NCBI RefSeq assembly: GCF_002027705.1
Contig: NZ_MBTG01000024.1
Location: forward strand, 29,511 to 93,510
Direction of reading: 5' to 3'
Source of the DNA: Paenibacillus ferrarius
GTDB lineage: Bacteria > Bacillota > Bacilli > Paenibacillales > NBRC-103111
DNA: 64,000 nt
Part shown: positions 58,118 through 64,000 of the stretch, in pieces
Layout: every line of letters begins with the position of its first letter
Position numbering within the stretch: the stretch's first letter is position 1
The notes under the pieces: model-generated
Told to the model about the DNA's origin: nothing
The model's database searches: none
The model's input: the letters and a program-made list of their open reading frames with translations, nothing else
Made by a program: the position numbers and the translations under genes

Positions 58118-58150
58118 AGGCCCTTGATCGTTTTCATAAATCAGGGGCCT
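58118..58150. terminator. Terminator after arsC / purA-like gene
   Basis: AGGCCCTTGAT pairs with ATCAGGGGCCT (one G-U), closing an 11-nt loop. The downstream T content is moderate. Shared by convergent genes. Confidence 0.6.
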
Positions 58151-58169
58151 TAAGTTTGTCTAAGCCTCA

Positions 58170-59450
58170 TTACCGTTCAATAATTTGCTCACGCTTAGGC
58201 CCTACGGAGATCCAACGAATAGGTGCTTGAATTAATTTTTCTATGGTGAGCACGTAATTCTGAGCTGCAATCGGGAGATTCGCAAACGTGCGAATATGAG
58301 AAATATCGCATTTCCAACCTGGCATGCTTTCATATACAGGCTCTGCCTGCTTTAACCGAGAGGTTGAAGAAAACTCTGTACTGAGCTCATTGCCGATCCG
58401 ATAAGCAGTACATATTGGAATTTCCTCCAAATATCCGAGGACATCCAAGTTTGTCAAAGCAACCTCCGTAGCCCCTTGTACCTGACAGCCATACTTGGTC
58501 GCAACAGCATCAAACCAGCCTACTCGTCTTGGCCTTCCGGTTGTTACCCCATATTCTCCCGCGTCCCCGCCACGCTTGCGAAGCTCAGAAGCCTCGTCTG
58601 TCATAATTTCAGATACAAATGGCCCTTCGCCAACACAACTGGAATACGCCTTCGTAACGGCTACAATTTTATTGATGGCGTACGGCGGTACACCAGCCCC
58701 AACTGCTGCAAATCCAGCCAATGTAGAGGATGAAGTTGTATACGGGTAGGTACCATGATCGGGGTCACGCAATGCTCCTAACTGCCCTTCAACGAGGATA
58801 GATTGCCCTTTGGACAATGCTTCCTGCAACAAAACGGTTGTATCGCATACATAAGGTTTGATGAAGGCAGCCTGCTCCTGCAATTGTTCCATTAACTGGT
58901 CAACATGGAGAGGCGACTTTTTATATAGATGCGTCAGTAAGATATTTTTCGAAGCCAATGCCATGTTTAATTTAGCTCTCAGCAGATTTTCATCAAATAA
59001 TTCAGATACTTGAATCCCAAGCTTTGCATATTTATCCGCATAAAATGGGGCTATTCCCTGCTTCGTTGATCCAAACTTGCTGGTCCCTAAGCGCTCCTCC
59101 TCCAACTCATCAAATAGGATGTGATATGGAAGTACGACTTGTGCACGATCTGAGATGCATACTTTAGGTTCGTGTATCCCTCTTTTGACTAATTCCTGAA
59201 GCTCCATCTTGAACTTATTCATATTTAAAGCAACACCAGGTCCAATGACGTTCGTGGTTTCCGGATAAAAAACACCGGATGGCAGCAAGTGCAAAGTAAA
59301 CTTTCCAAACTCATTAATAATCGTATGGCCTGCGTTGCTGCCTCCCTGATACCTGACAACAAACTGAGAATGAACAGCAAGCACATCCGTCAGCTTCCCT
59401 TTGCCTTCGTCTCCCCAATTTGCTCCTACAATAGCTGTAATCGTCATCAT
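58170..59450 (-). CDS. Adenylosuccinate synthetase paralogue (PurA family)
   Basis: The 426-residue PurA-fold enzyme has P-loop NWGDEGKGK with catalytic D14, H42 in GGSNAGHT, GSTKQGIAP, and GVTTGRPRR (301-309). Core residues needed for IMP + Asp + GTP chemistry are therefore kept. But the usual EGAQG with its IMP-binding Gln reads E221-G-Q-L-G, the DID loop reads RDPD, and TSSN reads TSSS. I chose ATG 59450 with GAGGAT upstream; the longer frame to 59501 extends into the divergent LysR promoter region. The changes suggest a paralogue with altered substrate or regulation, not necessarily the housekeeping purA. Confidence 0.82.
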   Translation of the reverse strand: MMTITAIVGANWGDEGKGKLTDVLAVHSQFVVRYQGGSNAGHTIINEFGKFTLHLLPSGVFYPETTNVIGPGVALNMNKFKMELQELVKRGIHEPKVCISDRAQVVLPYHILFDELEEERLGTSKFGSTKQGIAPFYADKYAKLGIQVSELFDENLLRAKLNMALASKNILLTHLYKKSPLHVDQLMEQLQEQAAFIKPYVCDTTVLLQEALSKGQSILVEGQLGALRDPDHGTYPYTTSSSTLAGFAAVGAGVPPYAINKIVAVTKAYSSCVGEGPFVSEIMTDEASELRKRGGDAGEYGVTTGRPRRVGWFDAVATKYGCQVQGATEVALTNLDVLGYLEEIPICTAYRIGNELSTEFSSTSRLKQAEPVYESMPGWKCDISHIRTFANLPIAAQNYVLTIEKLIQAPIRWISVGPKREQIIER

Positions 59451-59521
59451 CAAGCACCATCCTCTGTTGAAATAACTTCCCATAACCAAGTATAATTTCA
59501 ATTAAATCATAAATAAAATTA

Positions 59522-59534
59522 ATATTAGTAATAT
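59522..59534. promoter_or_regulatory. Possible LysR operator between the purA-like and lysR genes
   Basis: ATATTAGTAATAT is a perfect 13-bp palindrome of the T-N11-A type in the 120-bp divergent gap. Confidence 0.4.
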
Positions 59535-59570
59535 CATATATTAGTTAAAATAATACCTTGGAGGCGGATC

Positions 59571-60464
59571 ATGATTCACAATATGGAACTTTATCAAGTC
59601 TTCTATATCACCGCCAAAGCTGGAAGCCTCTCCAAAGCGGCCGAAGAACTCTTCGTTACACAGCCAGCTGTAACTCATTCCATCAAGCAGTTGGAAGCTA
59701 AACTTGGCGGCCAGTTATTTGTACGTACAGCTCGAGGAGTTACCTTAACGACAGAGGGACGCGAGCTTTTTACCTACGTCGAACAGGCTTATCATTTCAT
59801 TCAGAATGGCGAACGAATAATTACGGAGATGCATCAACTGACGCATGGCGAAGTACGAATTGGCGCTGGCGACACCCTTTGCAAACATTTTCTGCTGCCG
59901 CACCTCAAACAATTTCATGAAGCATTCCCGAAAATAAAAATTCAAGTGACCAACCGAACGACCACCGAGACCATAGCTTTATTAAAAGAGGGGAAAATTG
60001 ACCTCGGTATCGTGAATCTGCCCTGTTCGGACTCTCAAATCATGATCCAAGAAAGCGTAAGCATCCAGGATTGTTTCCTTGCCGGCGACATGTTCAAGCA
60101 TCTTGCGAAAACGCCTATTCCGCTCGAACAACTGCTAGAGCAGCCCTTGATATTGCTTGAAAAAGGCAGCAGTACCCGCGCTTATTTGGATCATTTCGCC
60201 GAAATGAACGGTTTATCCATCAAGCCTGAGATTGAGCTCGGCAGCGTTGATTTGTTGATCGAATTTGCCAGAAATGGATTCGGCATAGCCTGCGCAACCA
60301 AAGAATTCGTTAGACAAGAGCTGCTGGAAGACGCTCTGCACGAAATCCAATTAACAACGCCCTTGCCCGCCAGAAAAGTGGGGATTATTACATTAAAAAG
60401 CACACCGCTTTCTGCTTCTGCCAATCATCTGTTTGAGACCTTGAAAGGAATAAACAGGCTCTAG
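59571..60464 (+). CDS. LysR-family transcriptional regulator
   Basis: The 297-residue regulator has an N-terminal winged helix (YQVFYITAKAGSLSKAAEELFVTQPAVTHSIKQLEAKLGGQLF) and a C-terminal effector-binding domain of two periplasmic-binding-like lobes. TTGGAGGCGG precedes the ATG. It is divergent from the PurA paralogue across a 120-bp gap that holds a T-N11-A palindrome, so that gene is its most likely target. A terminator follows. The co-inducer is unknown. Confidence 0.92.
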   Translation: MIHNMELYQVFYITAKAGSLSKAAEELFVTQPAVTHSIKQLEAKLGGQLFVRTARGVTLTTEGRELFTYVEQAYHFIQNGERIITEMHQLTHGEVRIGAGDTLCKHFLLPHLKQFHEAFPKIKIQVTNRTTTETIALLKEGKIDLGIVNLPCSDSQIMIQESVSIQDCFLAGDMFKHLAKTPIPLEQLLEQPLILLEKGSSTRAYLDHFAEMNGLSIKPEIELGSVDLLIEFARNGFGIACATKEFVRQELLEDALHEIQLTTPLPARKVGIITLKSTPLSASANHLFETLKGINRL

Positions 60465-60491
60465 CGGATGTGCAAGATCATTCAAAGGCAA

Positions 60492-60529
60492 AAAGCCCTA
60501 GAATCCCCGCTTGGGGGTTCTAGGGCTTT
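60492..60529. terminator. Terminator after the LysR gene, bidirectional
   Basis: AAAGCCCTAGAA pairs with TTCTAGGGCTTT with an inner CCCC/GGGG, a very stable hairpin. A-rich and T-rich ends allow use by the convergent anti-sigma gene also. Confidence 0.88.
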
Positions 60530-60567
60530 CTTGAGCCAACTTTTTTCAGCACCTACCCTGCAGGATC

Positions 60568-61344
60568 CTACGAGGTTCCCAAAATCTTTTTGCCACGAGG
60601 CTGCAAACCATTCGCATCCGGCTCAAGCGTCACACCGAAGGAATCTATTTGAAAATCTTTTACTTTCACAGGGATACTGTACGTTAGCACGCCTGTACCT
60701 TGCTCATCTACACGGAGCGTTCCGCAATTGTACCTTTTACCGCTTCGATTGAACCATACTTGATAGGTCCAATCCCCTTGTGTCTCCTTGAGGCCTTGTA
60801 GATTAATGACTACATTGTGCGTATCGCCGTTTTGCAGTACATAAGCGGTGCCCCAGGCCGAAGGCATTGAGCTTTCCACCGATTTCAGTTGGAAAGTACG
60901 TACGATCTCTGCTGGCTGCTGCAAGCCGGGATTAGCCCAATTGGCTGTTTTTGTTTGCTGCTCGTTCCACCAAATGCCTGCGGCGAGCCCCAAAATCATG
61001 GCAGCAGCCACGCCATAAACCCATTTATATGAACGCGTTGTCTTCTGGATTCGCATCGGCTTGATCTGCATTTTAGACTCATCATCTTCAGCTTCCGAAC
61101 TCCCGCTTTCAGACGGGCTCTGAATAATGGACTGCATCACTTGCTGTTTCAAATCCAAAGGAACTTCCACTTCTTCCATTTCAAAAGGCAGTGCCTGCCA
61201 TACTTCCTGCAATTCACTCAGCTCTTCCCGGCACGTGACACAAGTTCGCAGATGCCGTTCGAAAGCCGCGCGTTCCCATTCTGTACAGTCACCTGTCAAA
61301 TAATTAATCAGGTAACTGCAGTCTACCGTCTCATGTTCTTTCAT
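60568..61344 (-). CDS. Membrane anti-sigma factor (zinc-binding, RskA-like)
   Basis: The 258-residue protein has an N-terminal ZAS motif H31-x3-C35-x2-C38 (HLRTCVTC), a single membrane helix (~108-126, YGVAAAMILGLAAGIWW), and an RskA-type extracytoplasmic domain ending near GVTLEPDANG. It holds the ECF sigma factor in the cytoplasm until a signal triggers its release. It starts 4 bp after the sigma gene; GAGGGAGGGATG provides the ribosome binding site. Confidence 0.9.
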   Translation of the reverse strand: MKEHETVDCSYLINYLTGDCTEWERAAFERHLRTCVTCREELSELQEVWQALPFEMEEVEVPLDLKQQVMQSIIQSPSESGSSEAEDDESKMQIKPMRIQKTTRSYKWVYGVAAAMILGLAAGIWWNEQQTKTANWANPGLQQPAEIVRTFQLKSVESSMPSAWGTAYVLQNGDTHNVVINLQGLKETQGDWTYQVWFNRSGKRYNCGTLRVDEQGTGVLTYSIPVKVKDFQIDSFGVTLEPDANGLQPRGKKILGTS

Positions 61345-61348
61345 AACG

Positions 61349-61915
61349 TCATCCCTCCCTCACTGATGTCAGATGCTTCCGAAGTATTTTCAAACATTGA
61401 TGCAGCCGGCTCTTAATTGTCCCCAGCGGTTCGTTCGTCTGCGCCGCAATTTCGCTCAGCGAATAGCCCTGCCAATACATCATGTCGATTAATTGAATTT
61501 GGCTTTCCGAAAGATGCACATAAGCCTCATGAATTTGCTCCCCTATCCACTTACGCGACATGATCGATTCTGGATCAGGATCCTCGGAAACAAGTTCATT
61601 TTCCCACTCATGGGGCTCAAAACGAATCACTTGCTCAAGCCTGCGCTTCTTCCGCAAATAATCAATCGTCATATTACGAGTCACCGTAATTATCCAATTC
61701 ACAAAGGCACCTTTGCCATCGTCGTAGCCTTTTTCCGTCGTCCACAGCCTCGTATAAACTAGCTGGACAATTTCTCTGGCAGCCTGCTCTTCCTTCATCG
61801 ACTTCAACGCAAATGAATAGACAAGCTTGGCATAGCGGTCATAGAGTTCTTCCAAAGCCAGATGGTCTTTCCCCATGACGAGCTTCATCAGCTCTCCATC
61901 TGTTCGATTGCGCAT
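61349..61915 (-). CDS. ECF sigma factor
   Basis: The 188-residue sigma-70 family protein has region 2 (ALEELYDRYAKLVYSFALKSM, then DYLRKKRR) and region 4 (SLSEIAAQTNEPLGTIKSRLHQCLKIL). There is no sigma 1.1 or 3, so it is an ECF (SigK-like). It is coupled to its anti-sigma gene. The target regulon is unknown; the repeat protein just upstream is a candidate, though a terminator separates them. Confidence 0.93.
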   Translation of the reverse strand: MRNRTDGELMKLVMGKDHLALEELYDRYAKLVYSFALKSMKEEQAAREIVQLVYTRLWTTEKGYDDGKGAFVNWIITVTRNMTIDYLRKKRRLEQVIRFEPHEWENELVSEDPDPESIMSRKWIGEQIHEAYVHLSESQIQLIDMMYWQGYSLSEIAAQTNEPLGTIKSRLHQCLKILRKHLTSVREG

Positions 61916-61995
61916 AGTTGGAACACCCCGAGTCGAAATAAAGTTTATTATCTTCTACCTTATCTCTGGCAAGATGTCTTGGCAATAGATTAATA

Positions 61996-62043
61996 GAAAA
62001 AGAGCGCCCCGGCACAGCTGAACGCATCAGCAGGTCGGAGCGC
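61996..62043 (-). terminator. Terminator of the repeat-protein gene
   Basis: GCGCTCCG pairs with CGGGGCGC on the minus strand with an inner GCTGA/TCAGC stem, and is followed by a T-rich tract. It lies 26 bp after the stop codon. Confidence 0.8.
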
Positions 62044-62069
62044 GGTCAATACAGTCAATGAGCTATGCC

Positions 62070-63752
62070 TTATCTCGCTGTAATTTTGGCAGGATCTAGG
62101 ACGAACCAGACTTTCCCTACATTTTGCCCCGTAGTATCGCCAGGGTTATGATCTTTGATCCAGTAATAGAGCGGCCAGCCTTTATAAGTGCTTTGTTTAG
62201 TTCCGTCATTCCGCGTGAGGACCCCGAAATCGCTAGCAGCAAGATCTCCCGAAACGGTAAGGTGCTCGTCGTAGAAGATCGGCCAGTTCACCAAACATGG
62301 ACCCACGCAAGCGTTGGGATCATTTTGATCTTTGGTAAACAAATACAAAGTCATTCCGTTCTCATCGACCAAATACGTGCCCAGCGCATCGGATTTACTC
62401 GTTTTTACAGAAGAATCAACCGCTTTCGTTCCCGCAAATTTGGCTGGATCTACTACATACCAAACATGACCAACATCCTGCCCCGTGGTATCTCCCATCT
62501 TCGTGTCATCCACCCAATAATAGAGAGGAAAACCTTTGTAAGTCGTTTGCAAGCTGCCATCTGCCCGTACGATCGTCCCAAAATCACTTGAATTAACGCC
62601 AGTTGGAGCTGCAATCCCAGGAGAGTAAAAAACAGGCCATTTCTCCAAGCATTTGCCGGAACAGTTGCTGACACCCTTCGTATCTTTATCATAATAATAG
62701 AGCGCTCTGCCGCTTGCATCCGTCAAGTAATTGCCTAGATCAGTTTTGGTGCCTATCGCCACACCGCCATTGGAAGGTTTAATAACGAACCAGGTTTTAC
62801 CTACGTTATCCCCTGTGGTATCACCGCTTTTTTGATCTTTGATGAAATAATACAAAGGCCAGCCCTTGTAAGTTACCTGCTGTTTGCCATCCGTACGTGT
62901 CAAAGCTTGGAAATCCGCTGAGCTGAAGCCCGCAGGAACTGTGAAATCACTCGCACTATATATGGGCCAGTTCGCCAAGCATTGCCCTGCACAAGAGTTA
63001 GCATCCGCCACATCCTTGGTAAAATAGTAAAGCGTCATCCCTTTGTCATCGGCGAGATAGCTGCCGAGCGTCGTGCTTTGCAGCAGTTGAAGCGCTGGTT
63101 TTGCAAGAACACCCAGCTTGTTTGCGCTGATTTTGCCCTTCTCAGACAGATCGGCTGCCAGCGTCTTCGTGGTCCCTTTGATCGGCGCTTTCAGAGCTTC
63201 CAGCGTTGCTGTTGCGATATGTAGATTCTTGAATTGTTTCACATCTGCGATTTTGGACAAGCCATTCTTCGCGGCAAAAGAAACAACGCTGTCGTATTCG
63301 AAATCCTTGCCTTGTGAGTAACCAAGCGTTTCCAACAATACTTTGTAGTACTGTTGAGCTGTTATAGCAGCTAGTGGTTCGAACTTATCATCACCAGCTC
63401 CCTGCCAGCCTAAAGCGGGATGTTCTTTCAGATAGCTAAGAATAGCTTGATTCCAACTGGACACGCTGTCCGCGTCCTTAAAGTTAGTAGCCCCCTTAAA
63501 GGCTACGGCTTCAGTTTCCAGCCCTTTTAACCTTAGAGACATCACGGCCGCTTGCAATCTGGTCGTTGGTTTGTTCAGATAATCTGCGGTCAGCCCGCTG
63601 CCATCGCCTTGAAGAATCCCCAGATCAGCTGCAATATCTGTTTCAGATTTCACCTTCAAAGGTTCAGCTGCCATTGCAGAGAGCACCGTCACTCCGGTCA
63701 TCACGCCTACTAATACGAGGGAAGATACGATTACTTTTTTCACATTGACCAT
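62070..63752 (-). CDS. Secreted protein with three lipoprotein_15 repeats and a degenerate SLH-like N-terminus
   Basis: The 560-residue product has a signal peptide ending in SAMAA. An SLH-like helical region (about 30-200) starts DIAADLGILQGDGSG. Three ~105-residue COG4315/Lipoprotein_15 repeats (about 228-330, 338-440, 452-557) each carry LG.YL.D..G.[AT]LY.., a C..C(L).[KN]WP pair and TYKG.PLYY. These repeats occur in secreted, sometimes electron-transfer associated proteins, and the paired cysteines could form disulfides. Function is unknown. GTAAGGAGG precedes the ATG. It precedes an ECF sigma gene pair on the same strand, with a terminator between. Confidence 0.85.
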   Translation of the reverse strand: MVNVKKVIVSSLVLVGVMTGVTVLSAMAAEPLKVKSETDIAADLGILQGDGSGLTADYLNKPTTRLQAAVMSLRLKGLETEAVAFKGATNFKDADSVSSWNQAILSYLKEHPALGWQGAGDDKFEPLAAITAQQYYKVLLETLGYSQGKDFEYDSVVSFAAKNGLSKIADVKQFKNLHIATATLEALKAPIKGTTKTLAADLSEKGKISANKLGVLAKPALQLLQSTTLGSYLADDKGMTLYYFTKDVADANSCAGQCLANWPIYSASDFTVPAGFSSADFQALTRTDGKQQVTYKGWPLYYFIKDQKSGDTTGDNVGKTWFVIKPSNGGVAIGTKTDLGNYLTDASGRALYYYDKDTKGVSNCSGKCLEKWPVFYSPGIAAPTGVNSSDFGTIVRADGSLQTTYKGFPLYYWVDDTKMGDTTGQDVGHVWYVVDPAKFAGTKAVDSSVKTSKSDALGTYLVDENGMTLYLFTKDQNDPNACVGPCLVNWPIFYDEHLTVSGDLAASDFGVLTRNDGTKQSTYKGWPLYYWIKDHNPGDTTGQNVGKVWFVLDPAKITAR

Positions 63753-63781
63753 ACTCGATTACTCCTCCTTACATTTGATAC

Positions 63782-64000
63782 TTAAGGAAACGATGAGGAG
63801 TGGCGAGCGGTTTGATGGTTGATTTTTTTCTTTTGGGGCTGGCTGCGACGGGGGGCAGGGCTGGTTGAGACGGCGGTTTGGATCAGATCGGGCAGCGGAA
63901 GCCGCCCGTCGAAATCCGAGACGGCCTTTTTGGCTGGCTCAGCCAGCGAAAGCCGCCCACCCACCTCCGAGACTGCCTTTTCGGCAGGCTCTCGGGCTTT
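63782..64000 (-). CDS. Possible protein C-terminus, cut by window edge
   Basis: On the minus strand a frame is open from the window end to a TAA at 63782, giving 72 residues. It has two copies of an AEPAxKAVSxxxGRLxL unit of 17 codons followed by a basic, Pro/Ser-rich tail (PQKKKINHQTARH). The period of 51 bp keeps the frame, which favours coding. No start is visible, and the sequence could also be a noncoding repeat. Not recognised. Confidence 0.3.
   Translation of the reverse strand, partial: KAREPAEKAVSEVGGRLSLAEPAKKAVSDFDGRLPLPDLIQTAVSTSPAPRRSQPQKKKINHQTARHSSSFP
63893..63991. repeat. 51-bp period tandem repeat at the window end
   Basis: CAGCGGAAGCCGCCC (from 63893) recurs as CAGCGAAAGCCGCCC (from 63944); both copies continue through CCGAGAC and GCCTTTT to GGCT or GGCAGGCTC, 48 of 51 bp each with about ten differences. 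The array runs towards the window edge, so more copies may follow. Confidence 0.75.

Noticed and set aside
58170..59450. Phage-type PurZ (2-aminoadenylosuccinate synthetase)
   Set aside because: PurZ is expected to have lost the catalytic Asp of the P-loop, whereas D14 and the neighbouring motif are intact here, and no phage genes flank it.

Overview
The window reads as a chromosomal segment of a spore-forming Bacillales bacterium, most likely Paenibacillus or a close relative. The evidence is spore genes (CotD-type coat protein, H-type SASP, a YjcZ-type miniprotein), a three-SLH surface protein, T-box leaders, a CIRCE-controlled groESL operon, and gene order like the Bacillus subtilis ydiB-groEL region. 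No rRNA, tRNA, CRISPR array, insertion sequence or prophage was found.

Layout. 1-3.2 kb: a truncated glycosyltransferase and a Wzy-like polymerase/ligase. 3.2-7.8 kb: SNF2 helicase plus SWIM-finger protein (ywqA/ywqB type). 7.9-13.4 kb: a coat protein, a 1416-residue GGDEF protein with degenerate N-terminal modules, and cysC. 13.5-22.6 kb: a 1909-residue SLH surface protein beside a 7TM histidine kinase / BTAD response regulator pair. 22.7-26.1 kb: a PLD-type lipoprotein, a YjcZ-like gene, and an AT-rich two-gene unit (ABC-type ATPase plus TOPRIM-like protein) that resembles RloA/RloB, AbiL or PARIS defence pairs. 26.2-44.4 kb: groEL, groES, tatC, tatA, molybdopterin genes, a folate enzyme, an EEP hydrolase, a ydiF-type ABC-F ATPase, a large unknown membrane protein, a dense DnaA-box cluster, leuA with a methyltransferase behind two tandem leucine T-boxes, then tsaD-rimI-tsaB-tsaE. 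44.4-47.4 kb: an sspH unit divergent from a Ku / DNA-ligase repair locus. 47.7-55.8 kb: a glycoside module (ABC importer, BadF-type kinase, GH4 enzyme, MFS permease) with a GntR/UTRA regulator and three matching operators. 55.9-58.1 kb: arsR-arsB-arsC. 58.2-60.5 kb: a divergent PurA paralogue opposite a LysR regulator. 60.6-64 kb: ECF sigma/anti-sigma pair, a triple-repeat secreted protein, and a 51-bp tandem repeat at the window edge.

How genes work together. groESL is repressed through CIRCE. The Tat genes lie next to molybdenum-cofactor genes; many molybdoenzymes are Tat-exported. The two T-boxes carry CUC (Leu) specifiers, so the methyltransferase-leuA operon should respond to uncharged tRNA-Leu. 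Most likely less-described systems: the ATPase/TOPRIM pair, the DnaA-box cluster, the pseudokinase/pseudo-ATPase GGDEF protein, the 809-residue membrane protein, and the small gene after Ku/ligase.
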